64,000 nt of DNA from Sva-07 sp963741755 (lineage in GTDB: Bacteria; Actinomycetota; Acidimicrobiia; Acidimicrobiales; Ilumatobacteraceae), in contig CAVUJG010000016.1 of NCBI GenBank assembly GCA_963741755.1, positions 1-64,000 on the forward strand, in the 5' to 3' direction. The notes under the pieces were generated by a model, which was given only the letters and a program-made list of their open reading frames with translations, searched no databases and was not told the DNA's origin. How positions within the stretch are numbered: position 1 is the first letter of the stretch; each line of letters opens with the position of its first letter. A program made the translations under genes and the position numbers. Below, in pieces: positions 36,729 to 45,772 of this stretch.

Positions 36729-38570
36729 GTGAACGAGCGAACATCACTTCGAGGCGCAGGACGCCTGCGACGCGCCATCACCGGGGCAGCGCTCGCCGTC
36801 GTCGGCGTCGGCAGCCTCGTCGGACTGCTGCCCGGCACGGCGCTGGCCGAGAACTCGCTGGTGTCGTCCGACCCGGCCGATGGCTCCACCCTGGCCCAGT
36901 CACCCGAGGCGATCTCGTTCACCTTCAGCGAGCCGCTCGGCGAGGTCAACACGATCACGTTGACGTGCACCGACCTCTACACCGTCGGCCCTCGCGAGGT
37001 CAGCGACGATCGCCTCACCATGACCGCAGAGGTCATCGATGCCCTCCCGAAGGGCGCTTGCGTCGCCTCGTTCGTGGTGAGCGACTCGGAAGGCTCGCCC
37101 AACGGCCAGGGCAACATCACGTTCACCGTCGAGAACGATCCGGCAACGGTCGAGACCACCCCGACATCGGAGCCGACCACCGGTGGCAGTGTCCCGGCCG
37201 GCGAGGTGTCGACCACGACGTCGACCGCCGGCGACGTGACGAATCTGTCCGACGTCGACGCTGGTCAGGGCCCGCTGTGGCTCGGCCGGCTGATCTCGGT
37301 GTTCGGCGTCGGCGTGCTGCTCGGATCACTCGTCCTGATCGCGGCAGCGTGGCCCGAAGGGGTCGAGTACCTGGTGACGATTCGCTTCATCCGCGCTGTC
37401 TGGATCGTGGCCCTCCTCGGCACGCTGCTCTACGTCGCGGCGGCCACCGCTGCGGTCAGCGGCGGCGGACTCGGCAGCGGTTTCAACCCGACGAACTGGG
37501 TCGATCTGTTCGACGCCGGCATCCCGGGGATCGCCGCGCTGGCGCGACTGCTGTTGGTCATCGCCTCCGCCTGGGTCGCGTTCCGTCCCGACCGAGTGAT
37601 CGACCCGGTCACACAGATGGCCGCGCTCGGCATCCCCGCCCTCGCCGTCGTCACCATCGGATTCAGCCGCACGAACATGGATCTCCCGATCCTCGGCGTG
37701 CCGTTGTCGATCATCCACGCCCTCGCAATGTCGGTGTGGTTGGGCGGCGTCGTCCTGCTCGCTCGCGTCGTGCTCGCCGGACCGGGCGAAGAGGACCTCG
37801 TCCACGCCGTGCGTGGTTTCGGTCGCCTGTCCACCCTCGCCATCGGCACCACGATCGCCACCGGCATCGTCCAGATGATCCTGCTGGACGGCGGCGACCT
37901 GTTCGGCACCGCCCACGGTCGCGTGATCCTGCTGAAGACCGTCGTGGTCGCCGTCATGATCTTCGTGGCCGTGTCAGCGAGACAGTTCGTCAACGAGCGG
38001 CTCGCACGTGCGAACGAAATGACCGTGCCGATGGCCGACCGCTTGCGGCGGGCGTTCGGCGTCGAAGCGGCTGCCGGCGTGATCGTGCTGGCGATGAGCG
38101 CCTGGCTGTTGTCGCTGACCCCGGCGAACGTCTCGGCGGGACCGAACATCGCCTATGCGATCACGATGGAGGTCGACGCCCCCGAAGCCGAACTCGTCGT
38201 CACGGTGCAGCTCACCAACGATCGCGTCGGGTTGTCGGGTCTGTCGGTCGACGTCGACGAGCCCGACGAAGGTCTGTCAGGGCTCGAAGTGGTCTTCACT
38301 GCGCCGGCCAACGACACCATCGGAACGATCACCCAGCCGGTGCCGCTCACCGGAGCGGGCGTCGCAGTGCTCCCCGAGGGCGAGCAGGGGTTGCCCCTGA
38401 CCGTGGCCGGCGACTGGACGATGGTGGTCAATGCGGTCACACCCACCGGCGTGTTCACCAGCTCGCCTCAAGGGTTCACGATCCTCAACGCCGACGGCAC
38501 CGAGGCGGTCAGCGAACTGACCGTTCCTCCAGCAGTCAACGTGACGATCCCGCCGATCAGTCAGCCCTGA
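36729..38570 (+). CDS. CopC-CopD fusion protein, copper-trafficking type
   Basis: The 613-residue product joins a CopC-like domain to a CopD-like membrane part. The signal peptide ends near residue 40 (LLPGTALA). The CopC fold follows: SSDPADGSTLAQSPEAISFTFSEPLG. A Thr/Pro-rich linker (about 135-175) leads to roughly eight transmembrane helices, including the CopD pattern SIIHALAMSVWLGGVVLLARVV and GRVILLKTVVVAVMIFVAVSARQFVNERL. The C-terminal 140 residues are an extra extracellular beta domain. Typical CopC begins with His right after signal cleavage as a Cu(II) ligand; here the mature end reads ENSLVSS, with no His, so classical Cu(II) binding is unlikely. GTG start. Confidence 0.87.
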   Translation: MNERTSLRGAGRLRRAITGAALAVVGVGSLVGLLPGTALAENSLVSSDPADGSTLAQSPEAISFTFSEPLGEVNTITLTCTDLYTVGPREVSDDRLTMTAEVIDALPKGACVASFVVSDSEGSPNGQGNITFTVENDPATVETTPTSEPTTGGSVPAGEVSTTTSTAGDVTNLSDVDAGQGPLWLGRLISVFGVGVLLGSLVLIAAAWPEGVEYLVTIRFIRAVWIVALLGTLLYVAAATAAVSGGGLGSGFNPTNWVDLFDAGIPGIAALARLLLVIASAWVAFRPDRVIDPVTQMAALGIPALAVVTIGFSRTNMDLPILGVPLSIIHALAMSVWLGGVVLLARVVLAGPGEEDLVHAVRGFGRLSTLAIGTTIATGIVQMILLDGGDLFGTAHGRVILLKTVVVAVMIFVAVSARQFVNERLARANEMTVPMADRLRRAFGVEAAAGVIVLAMSAWLLSLTPANVSAGPNIAYAITMEVDAPEAELVVTVQLTNDRVGLSGLSVDVDEPDEGLSGLEVVFTAPANDTIGTITQPVPLTGAGVAVLPEGEQGLPLTVAGDWTMVVNAVTPTGVFTSSPQGFTILNADGTEAVSELTVPPAVNVTIPPISQP

Positions 38571-39680
38571 TTACGCCCCTCTGACGAAGTCGTCGAACGA
38601 CACGGGTTCCGCGACGTCGAGCTGGTCGTAGGTACACGACTCGGGGGTGCGATCCGGCCGCCAGCGCACGAACCCGACACCGTGGCGGAACCGTCGACCT
38701 TCGAGCTGCCCGAACGACACTTCGGCCACGAGACCCATCCGGATCGGCACGAACGACAGGTCCTTACCGGCGTTCCACCGACTGCCGCCACTCGTCGCCG
38801 CTCCCGACGCGTCGCCGTCCCACTCCGCCCACTGACGCCACGGATGCCCATCGAGCGCGTCGTGCGTGCGCGGTTCGAGCTCGGCCAGCAACTCTCCTCG
38901 CCGTTTGGCGGAGAACGATGCGGCGACGCCGACGGAGTGCATCTCGCCCTCAGCGTCGAACAGGCCGAGGAGCAACGACCCGACCCCGTTGCCGTCCTTG
39001 TGAATCCGGTAACCAGCGACGGCGCAGTCGGCGGTGCGCTGATGCTTGACCTTGACGAGCGCCCGCTTGCCCGGTTGGTAGGTCCCCGTGAGCGGTTTGG
39101 CGATGATCCCGTCGAGGCCAGCGCCTTCGAACCGATGGAACCAGTCGTCGGCAACGGCACGATCGGTCGTCGCCGGCGTGACCCGCACCACGTCGTTCTC
39201 GATGATCGTGTCGACGAGAGCACCCCGACGATCGGCCATCGACTCCTCGAGCAGCGAGATGTCACCGGTCGCCAACAGATCGAATGCAACGAACGCTGCG
39301 GGGGTTTCGGCGGCCAGGCGGTTGATGCGCGACTCGGCGGGATGGATGCGCTGGAGAAGGGCATCGAAGTCGAGACCGTTGCCGGCGCTGTCGGCGACGA
39401 CGATCTCGCCGTCGACGACACACCGTTCGGGCAGCGCCGCACGCAAGGGCCCGAGGAGCTCGGGGAAATAGCGGCCGAGTGGTCGGAGCTTGCGCGAGAT
39501 CAGTTCGAGGCGGTCACCGTCGCGGAAGGCGATGCAGCGGAAACCATCCCATTTCGGCTCGAACAGCCATCCGTCGCCGTCGGGAATCGACCTGGCCAGC
39601 TTCGCGAGCATCGGCTCGAGCGGCGGTTGGAACGGCAGTCGCATCGCATCGTCGGGTGAGCTCGGAGCAGCATCTGCCAT
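38571..39680 (-). CDS. ligC: ATP-dependent DNA ligase, LigC-like
   Basis: The 369-residue ligase seals nicks using ATP. Motif I is EPKWDGFRC with the adenylated Lys (about residue 43); motif III/IIIa AFVAFDLLA, motif IV GLDGIIAKPL and motif V ALVKVKHQRTADC are all present, followed by an OB domain (SVGVAASFSAKRRGELLAEL, GLVAEVSFGQLEGRRFRHGVGFVRWRPD). There is no nuclease or primase domain, so it matches the actinobacterial LigC type used in repair rather than LigD. The gene converges on the CopC-CopD gene with no gap between stops. Confidence 0.93.
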   Translation of the reverse strand: MADAAPSSPDDAMRLPFQPPLEPMLAKLARSIPDGDGWLFEPKWDGFRCIAFRDGDRLELISRKLRPLGRYFPELLGPLRAALPERCVVDGEIVVADSAGNGLDFDALLQRIHPAESRINRLAAETPAAFVAFDLLATGDISLLEESMADRRGALVDTIIENDVVRVTPATTDRAVADDWFHRFEGAGLDGIIAKPLTGTYQPGKRALVKVKHQRTADCAVAGYRIHKDGNGVGSLLLGLFDAEGEMHSVGVAASFSAKRRGELLAELEPRTHDALDGHPWRQWAEWDGDASGAATSGGSRWNAGKDLSFVPIRMGLVAEVSFGQLEGRRFRHGVGFVRWRPDRTPESCTYDQLDVAEPVSFDDFVRGA

Positions 39681-39735
39681 CAGCGCATTCTGGTCGATCT
39701 ACCGGGAGCCGCCGACAGCCAGTAACTTGCCAGAC

Positions 39736-41289
39736 GTGACGAACCCGATGCAGGAGAAGCTCGCCGACCTCGCCGAACGACGCGAGCAGGCCATCAACGC
39801 CGGTTCGCAGCGCTCGGTCGACCGTCAGCACGAGAAGGGCAAGATGCTCGCCCGCGAGCGGCTCGACTACTTCCTCGACGAGGGCTCGTTCCACGAACTC
39901 GACATGTTGGCCCGCCATCGAGCGCTGGCCTCAGGCCTCGAGGACCGGCCGTACACCGACGGTGTGATCACCGGTTGGGGCACGGTCGACGGCCGCAAGG
40001 TCTTCGTGTTCTCGCAGGACTTCACCGTGTTCGGTGGCGCCCTCGGCGAAGTGTTCGCCGAGAAGATCCACAAGCTGATGGACCTCGCCCTGAAAGTCGG
40101 CGCACCGGTGATCGGCCTCAACGACGGCGCCGGCGCCCGCATCCAGGAAGGTGTGGTCAGCCTCGCTTCCTACGGCGGCATCTTCCACCGCAATGTGCTG
40201 TCGTCGGGTGTCGTGCCGCAGATCTCGGTGATCCTCGGCCCGTGCGCCGGCGGAGCCGTGTACAGCCCGGCGATGACCGACTTCATCTTCATGGTTCGCG
40301 AGACGAGCCACATGTTCATCACCGGCCCCGACGTCGTGAAGACCGTGACCGGCGAGGACGTCACGCTCGAGGAGCTGGGCGGGGCGATGAGCCACGCGAC
40401 CAAGTCCGGCGTCGCCACGTTCGTGTCCGCCGACGAGAAGTCGTGCCTCGATGATGTGCGTTTCCTGCTGGGATTCCTGCCGTCGAACAACCTCGAGGAG
40501 CCCCCGGTCGAGGACCTCGGCGACGATCCCGACCGCCTCTGCCCCGAGCTGCGCGACATCTTGCCGGCGAGTCCGAACCTGCCGTACGACATGACCGAGG
40601 TGATCCGCCACGTCGTCGACGGCGGCGAATTCTTCGAGTACTTCCCACACTGGGCGAAGTCGATCGTCTGCGGGTTCTCGCGCATCGACGGCCAGCCCGT
40701 CGGCATCGTCGGCAACCAGCCAAAGATCCTCGCCGGGGTGCTCGACATCGAGTCGTCCGAGAAGGCTGCCCGGTTCGTGCGCACGTGCGACTCGTTCAAC
40801 ATCCCGTTGATCACCTTCGTCGACGTTCCCGGCTTCCTCCCCGGTGTCGACCAGGAGTACGGCGGCATCATCCGCCACGGCGCCAAGCTGCTGTACGCCT
40901 ACTGCGAGTCGACCGTCCCTCGCATCCAGGTCATCACTCGCAAGGCCTACGGCGGGGCGTACGTCGTCATGAACTCGAAGTCGATCGGTGCCGACCTCGC
41001 CTTTGCCTGGCCGACCGCCGAACTCGCCGTGATGGGCCCCCAGGGCGCCGTCGAGATCGTGTACCGCCGCGAGCTGCAACAAGCCGCCGACCCGGTCGCC
41101 CGACGCGCCGAACTGGTGCAGGAGTACACCGACAAGTACGCCTCGCCGTACGCGGCCGCCGAGCGGGGCTACATCGATGATGTGATCGACCCGGCCGAGA
41201 CCCGCCAGAAGTTGGTCGCCGGTCTGCGCATGCTGGCCACCAAGCGCGAGGAATTGCCCAGGCGCAAGCACGGCAACGTCCCGCTGTGA
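39736..41289 (+). CDS. pccB: Acyl-CoA carboxylase beta subunit (propionyl-CoA type)
   Basis: The 517-residue carboxyltransferase subunit moves CO2 from biotin to acyl-CoA. The N-terminal half holds the acyl-CoA oxyanion motif GLNDGAGARIQEGVVSLASYGGIF, and the C-terminal half the biotin-binding part FVDVPGFLPGVDQEYGGIIRHGAKLLYAY and KAYGGAYVVMNSK. The Asp that sets acyl specificity in this family lies near GNQPKILAGVLDIESSEKA. Propionyl-CoA is the likely substrate, fitting the ethylmalonyl-CoA pathway, which yields propionyl-CoA. GTG at 39736 is the start; an ATG four codons in is possible. The epsilon subunit gene lies 0.9 kb downstream. Confidence 0.94.
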   Translation: MTNPMQEKLADLAERREQAINAGSQRSVDRQHEKGKMLARERLDYFLDEGSFHELDMLARHRALASGLEDRPYTDGVITGWGTVDGRKVFVFSQDFTVFGGALGEVFAEKIHKLMDLALKVGAPVIGLNDGAGARIQEGVVSLASYGGIFHRNVLSSGVVPQISVILGPCAGGAVYSPAMTDFIFMVRETSHMFITGPDVVKTVTGEDVTLEELGGAMSHATKSGVATFVSADEKSCLDDVRFLLGFLPSNNLEEPPVEDLGDDPDRLCPELRDILPASPNLPYDMTEVIRHVVDGGEFFEYFPHWAKSIVCGFSRIDGQPVGIVGNQPKILAGVLDIESSEKAARFVRTCDSFNIPLITFVDVPGFLPGVDQEYGGIIRHGAKLLYAYCESTVPRIQVITRKAYGGAYVVMNSKSIGADLAFAWPTAELAVMGPQGAVEIVYRRELQQAADPVARRAELVQEYTDKYASPYAAAERGYIDDVIDPAETRQKLVAGLRMLATKREELPRRKHGNVPL

Positions 41290-41305
41290 TGCGGAGCGAT
41301 GTCGC

Positions 41306-42193
41306 ATGAGTGACCGCCCGATCGTGCCGGGCCAGCCACCGATCGCGGGAGCAACGCCACCACCACCACCACCACCTGGCGCCGGCCCGCCACCACCACC
41401 ACCACCGCCACCACCGACGTCGCCGATGCGGAGTTCGTCGCCACCTCCTCCACCACCGCCCGGTCCCTCGGCCCCGCCGACGGCACCACCTCCCGCACCC
41501 GCAGTCGCCGCACCCGCGCCGCCGCCACCACCACCGCCGCCACCACCGACGTCGACCAGCCCAGCGCCGGGCGGTCCCACATCGGCGGCGACCGACAACG
41601 ACCTGGCAGCGTTGTTGTCGCAGATCACCGACGACGACGTTGCCGCGGTGCCCACGGTCGGCGCGCCTCTCACGAAACCGACCGATGTCGAGCGCCCGGA
41701 GAAGGCCGAAGCGGTCGAGATCGAGTCGGAGGGCGGTATCGACTTCGACCCTGAACCGGCGGGGTACGGCGCACGACTCGGCGGTCTGTTGATCGACAGC
41801 ATCATCGTGGCGCTCTGCCTGGTGCCGGGCATTGCGCTCGTCATGGCGGGCTCGACGCCGCTGATCATCGTCGGGCTGTTGTTGATGGTGGTCGGATTCG
41901 GCTGCGCAACGGTGTTGTACTCGCGGGCCGTCTCGAGCACGGGTCAGTGGATCGGCAACCGCGTCACGAACACCACGGTGGTCGATGTCCGCAACGGTCG
42001 CCTGGTCGACGGCGGCGAGGCCGGTCTGCGATTCGTGCTGCGCTACTTCGTCTCGATGATCTTCTTCATCGGATTCCTGGTCGCACTCGGCAACTCCCAA
42101 CGCCAGACCTTCCACGACAAGGCTGCCGGCACCGTGGTCACCCGGCCGAAGCGGGCGACCTGGTCGATCGACGACGAGGTCACCGATGGCTGA
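41306..42193 (+). CDS. RDD-family membrane protein with long proline-rich N-terminus
   Basis: The 295-residue product has about 100 N-terminal residues dominated by Pro runs (PPPPPPP several times), an acidic segment (about 105-150), and an RDD domain from about 155 on: YGARLGGLLIDSIIVALCLVPGIALVMAG, a second helix pair, and VSSTGQWIGNRVTNTTVVDVRNG / LRFVLRYFVSMIFFIGFLV. RDD proteins are small membrane proteins; some are linked to ion or osmotic tolerance, but the role is unknown. It sits between the acyl-CoA carboxylase beta and epsilon genes, overlapping the latter by eight bases. Confidence 0.85.
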   Translation: MSDRPIVPGQPPIAGATPPPPPPPGAGPPPPPPPPPPTSPMRSSSPPPPPPPGPSAPPTAPPPAPAVAAPAPPPPPPPPPPTSTSPAPGGPTSAATDNDLAALLSQITDDDVAAVPTVGAPLTKPTDVERPEKAEAVEIESEGGIDFDPEPAGYGARLGGLLIDSIIVALCLVPGIALVMAGSTPLIIVGLLLMVVGFGCATVLYSRAVSSTGQWIGNRVTNTTVVDVRNGRLVDGGEAGLRFVLRYFVSMIFFIGFLVALGNSQRQTFHDKAAGTVVTRPKRATWSIDDEVTDG

Positions 42194-42431
42194 CGCGCCT
42201 ATCGTGACCGCCATGTCCGAGTCGAGTGCGAACACCACGGCATCGATCGCCGACGTGTCACCCACACCGACCGACGCCGAAGTCGTAGCGATCATGGCCG
42301 GCGTCGAAGCCCTCTGGCCGAAGCCGGCCATCGCCGCCGACACCACGCCGGCGCGAACGACCACCTGGCGCTTCAGTGGCCGCTGGTGGTCTCGCCCGGT
42401 TCCTGCGCGGCGCGACCGCCCGTTCCGCTGA
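42186..42431 (+). CDS. Acyl-CoA carboxylase epsilon subunit
   Basis: The 81-residue product has the pattern of actinobacterial AccE-type proteins: a variable head, then PTDAEVVAIMAGVEALWP (the PTxEExAAxxA-like helix), an Ala/Thr stretch, and a Trp/Arg-rich tail WRFSGRWWSRPVPARRD. These small subunits bind the beta subunit and stimulate acyl-CoA carboxylase. Position near pccB supports this. ATG at 42186 overlaps the RDD gene stop; an ATG at 42213 is an alternative start. Confidence 0.78.
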   Translation: MADAPIVTAMSESSANTTASIADVSPTPTDAEVVAIMAGVEALWPKPAIAADTTPARTTTWRFSGRWWSRPVPARRDRPFR

Positions 42432-42483
42432 CCGATCGCCGGGATCGCCGGCCCGCCATGCAGCGACGTGGCACACTCTCGCG

Positions 42484-43136
42484 ATGGGAATGCCTCCGCC
42501 GCCGCCCCCACCCGGACAGGGTTCGACGCCTCCGCCACCCCTGCCGGTGACTCCACCTCCCCCTGGATTCGGGGCGCCACCACCACCCCCCGGCGCCGTC
42601 GCCACCGCTCCCGGGTACCCCCCGCACGGCTACTACGCACCACCCGTCGGCGGCGAGCTCGCCGGATTCGGCGTCCGACTCGGCGGGTACCTCCTCGACG
42701 GACTGCTGTACGGGTTGCTCCTGGCGGTGTTCATCGTTCCGGGGGCCATCCTCATCGGCACGTCGTTCTCCGACTGCGTACCGATCGATGCAGCTCGACG
42801 GCACCACCAGTTTCGAATGCCCTGACGGCACCGAACGGGGGCTCGATCGGCGGCGGGATCGCCCTGATGGTCGTCGGGTTCCTCATCGTGGCGTTCATCT
42901 ACCTGCGGGCGCTCGGCAAGACCGGCCAGACGTGGGGCCGCAAGATCGTCGGCATCAAGGTGATCGGGCAGACCAGCGGCGAGCCGATCGGGTTCGGCCG
43001 AGCGCTCGGGCGCCAGCTCTTCGCCAGCTTCATCTCGGCGCAGATCTTCTACCTCGGCTATCTGTGGATGTTGTGGGACGACAAGAACCAGACCTGGCAG
43101 GACAAGGTGGTCAACTCGATCGTCGTGAAGGTCTGA
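42484..43136 (+). pseudogene. Second RDD-family membrane protein, frameshifted twice
   Basis: The first frame from ATG 42484 reads a Pro-rich head (MGMPPPPPPPGQG) and the start of an RDD domain (GFGVRLGGYLLDGLLYGLLLAVFIVPGAIL) and stops at about 42825. A middle piece, QLDGTTSFECPDGTE at 42788-42833, lies in a second frame. The end, GGSIGGGIALMVVGFLIVAFIYLRALGKTGQTWGRKIVG up to 43136, is in a third. Two single-base changes would join all three; the second is a run of five G (GAACGGGGGCTCG), a typical indel site. The rebuilt protein would be a paralogue of the RDD protein 300 bp upstream. Real decay or sequence error cannot be told apart here. Confidence 0.75.
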
Positions 43137-43172
43137 CCGAGGCCGATCGCCGAACAGGGTCGACACTCGCCG

Positions 43173-44183
43173 ATGGACATCACCACCGTCGCGGACGATC
43201 TCGTCGTCGTCCACGATGGCCTCGACGTGCGCCGTTACGAAGGGCTTGCAGCCAACACCGATCACGACCTCGACGGCGTCTCGGTGCGCACACTCGCACG
43301 GCCTGACGGCGAGCTGCTGGCCCGTTTCGCCACCGTCAACGACGTCCACTTCGGCGAGGTCGAAGCGGGACGAATCGATGATCTGCCGGAGGGCCCGATC
43401 CGACGAGCAGCACCCGGAGCCGAGCCCTACCCGGAGGTGATGAACCGGGCCGCCGCCAGCGAGATGGCAGCGATCGACCCGGTGGCGGTGATCGTCAAGG
43501 GCGACCTGACCGCCGACGGCGAACAGGTCGAATGGGATGCCTTCGAGGCGTGCTATCGGCAGCCGTTCGGCGACCGGCTGCACGTCGTACGCGGCAACCA
43601 CGACTCGTACCGCCACCAGGGCGAGTACGCCGGCGACCAGCGCATCGAGCTGCCCGGCGTGACCGTCGCGTTGCTCGACACGGCGATCCCCGGCGCCACG
43701 ACCGGCACGATCACGACCGAGCAGTTCGACTGGCTCGACGAGGTGTGCGCGGGCGCCGACCGTCCGGTGTTCGTGATGGGTCACCATCAGCAGTGGATCG
43801 GTGACGGCCCCGACGCCAAACGCAGCGACGACTACTTCGGACTGCATCCCGATGCGAGCGATCAGCTCGACGAGTTGGCGTCGCGACGCCGGGGTGTGGT
43901 TGCGTACGCCGCCGGCCACACCCACCGCCATCGGATCCGTCCAATGACGAGATCGGGCGTTGCGTCGATCGAGATCGGCTGCACCAAGGACTTCCCCGGC
44001 ACCTGGGCGGAGTACCGGGTGTACGAGGGTGGGATCATGCAGGTCGTGCATCGCATGTCGACCCCCGAGGCGCTGGCCTGGAGCGAGTCGTGCCGGGGCC
44101 TGTACTCCGATTTCGGCATCGACTACGCCACCTACGCCCTCGGCGCCCTCGACGACCGCTGCGTCACCCTCCCCCTCCGCTGA
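43173..44183 (+). CDS. Calcineurin-like metallophosphoesterase
   Basis: The 336-residue product carries the full metallophosphoesterase motif set: DVH (VNDVHFGEVE, near residue 55), GD (VKGDLTADG), GNHD (VVRGNHDSYR), GHH (VMGHHQQWIG) and GHTH (AAGHTHRHRI). It resembles the Icc/cyclic-nucleotide and phospholipase-type branch, but the substrate is unknown. No signal peptide is seen. It lies 36 bp after the RDD remnant. Confidence 0.9.
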   Translation: MDITTVADDLVVVHDGLDVRRYEGLAANTDHDLDGVSVRTLARPDGELLARFATVNDVHFGEVEAGRIDDLPEGPIRRAAPGAEPYPEVMNRAAASEMAAIDPVAVIVKGDLTADGEQVEWDAFEACYRQPFGDRLHVVRGNHDSYRHQGEYAGDQRIELPGVTVALLDTAIPGATTGTITTEQFDWLDEVCAGADRPVFVMGHHQQWIGDGPDAKRSDDYFGLHPDASDQLDELASRRRGVVAYAAGHTHRHRIRPMTRSGVASIEIGCTKDFPGTWAEYRVYEGGIMQVVHRMSTPEALAWSESCRGLYSDFGIDYATYALGALDDRCVTLPLR

Positions 44184-44197
44184 CCCAACGCGATCCC

Positions 44198-44349
44198 GCC
44201 GCACCCTGCCGCACCCCCGCCGCACCCCCGCCGCACCCCCGCCTCGATGAGCCAACGGACCGCATACGGCGGTTTCGCTCATCGCAGGCCGAGTTGCGGC
44301 CCCACCGATGAGCGAACCGACCGGATACGGCGGTTTCGCTCATCGCAGG
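44198..44349. repeat. GC-rich short tandem repeats and two 44-bp palindromic repeats
   Basis: At about 44198-44244 a CCGCACCCCCG-like unit repeats four times. Then two near-identical 44-bp units follow at 44245-44288 and 44306-44349 (61-bp period). Each begins CGATGAGC and ends GCTCATCGCAGG, with CGGTTTCGCTCATCG complementary to CGATGAGCGAACCG, so each can form a hairpin. They fill the gap before rmuC and may end transcription of the phosphoesterase gene. Confidence 0.85.
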
Positions 44350-44417
44350 GGCAGGATGGGGTGCCTGGGACGGGGGATCCGCGAACTCTGTGACAGCCCC
44401 TTGTCATAGTGGATGGC

Positions 44418-45740
44418 ATGGAGATCGCACTTCTGATCATCGCCGTGTTGCTGGCCGTCGGGGCCGCGCTCGGCGGCTACGTGTTCGCCACTCGGCGCGC
44501 CGAGGCCGACCTCACGACACGTGAGGCAGCGCGTGACGCCGAACGAGCGAGCACCACCGAAGGCGTGCAACTCGCCGTCGAAGCTGCGGTGCAGCATGCG
44601 GTGGCCCAGGTTCGCGACCAGGCGGTCGCCGAGCGCGACGCCGCCGTGCAAGCCGCGCTCGAGCAGACCGCCGTGCTGCAACGCGAGCAGTTCGGCGCTC
44701 TGGCCCTCGCTGCTCGGGAACAGACCAACTCCGACCTGTCGGCGAAGAAGGACGTCATCGATGCCCGCCTCGACCAGGTGCACGCCGAGATGCGCGGCGA
44801 ACTCACCAAGCTGAGCGAGATGGTCACCACACTCGGACGGTCGAGCGCCGAGAACTTCGGACAGGTGACGTCATCGCTGCAGGCTCACGCCGAGATCGCC
44901 AACACGCTCGCCGACTCGACGCGTGCACTTCGCGAGGCGCTCGCCAATCCCCAGGCACGCGGCAACTGGGGCGAACGCATGGCCGAGGACGTACTGCGCC
45001 TGGCCGGCTTCCACGAGAACGTCAACTACGTCAAGCAGACCCAGATCGACGGCGGCACCGGCCGCCCCGACTACACGTTCCCGATGCCCAAGGGCCACGC
45101 GCTCTACATGGACGTCAAGTTCCCGATGGCGGCCTACCTGCGCTATCTCGAGGTCGACACCAACGCCGAACGCGAGATGCACCTCAAGCGGTTCCTCGCC
45201 GACGTCCGACTGCGGGTGAAGGAACTCGCCAAGCGCGACTACGCCGGCGAGAGCGACCAACCGTCGGTCGACTACGTGCTGCTGTTCCTGCCGAACGAGC
45301 AACTGACCGGGTTCATCCACGAACACGACGCCGGGCTCCTCGACGACGCCATGGGCCAGAAGGTCGTGCTCTGCTCGCCGCTCACCCTGTTCGCGTTCCT
45401 CGGCGTGATCCGCCAGGCGTTCGACAACTTCATGATCGAGCAGACCAGCGACGAGATCCTGCAGTTGCTCGGCACGTTCTCGGCGCAGTGGCGCAAGTAC
45501 AACGAACAGATCGACTCGGTGAAGAAGAAGTTCGACCAGGTCGATCGCGCCTTCGAACAGCTCAGCGGGCCCCGGCGGCGCCAGCTCGAAAAGCCGCTGC
45601 GCCAGCTCGACGAACTGCGCCTCGCGCGCAACCTCCCCGTCGACGGGGAACTCTTCGCCACACCCATCGCGTCCGACGACGACGCCGACGACGACACCGA
45701 GACGCCACCCGGCGGCACGATCCGGATGCTCGGCGCATGA
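44418..45740 (+). CDS. rmuC: RmuC-family DNA recombination protein
   Basis: The 440-residue product has one N-terminal membrane helix (IALLIIAVLLAVGAALGGYVF), a long coiled coil rich in Ala, Glu and Gln (about 30-150), then the RmuC nuclease-like domain: NWGERMAEDVLRLAGFHENVNYVKQ, RPDYTFPMPKGHALYMDVKFPMAAYLRYLE and VDYVLLFLPNEQLTGFIHE. RmuC limits recombination at inverted repeats in E. coli; its place here directly after a cluster of palindromic repeats is notable. ATG 44418 was preferred over GTG 44409. xseA follows 32 bp later. Confidence 0.93.
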   Translation: MEIALLIIAVLLAVGAALGGYVFATRRAEADLTTREAARDAERASTTEGVQLAVEAAVQHAVAQVRDQAVAERDAAVQAALEQTAVLQREQFGALALAAREQTNSDLSAKKDVIDARLDQVHAEMRGELTKLSEMVTTLGRSSAENFGQVTSSLQAHAEIANTLADSTRALREALANPQARGNWGERMAEDVLRLAGFHENVNYVKQTQIDGGTGRPDYTFPMPKGHALYMDVKFPMAAYLRYLEVDTNAEREMHLKRFLADVRLRVKELAKRDYAGESDQPSVDYVLLFLPNEQLTGFIHEHDAGLLDDAMGQKVVLCSPLTLFAFLGVIRQAFDNFMIEQTSDEILQLLGTFSAQWRKYNEQIDSVKKKFDQVDRAFEQLSGPRRRQLEKPLRQLDELRLARNLPVDGELFATPIASDDDADDDTETPPGGTIRMLGA

Positions 45741-45772
45741 CGCATCCGGTTCCGACTGATTGAATCGGGCCC

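Noticed and set aside
44198..44349. Possible CRISPR array
   Set aside because: Only two palindromic units with a 17-bp gap and a simple GC-rich tandem run; no spacers of regular size and no cas genes.
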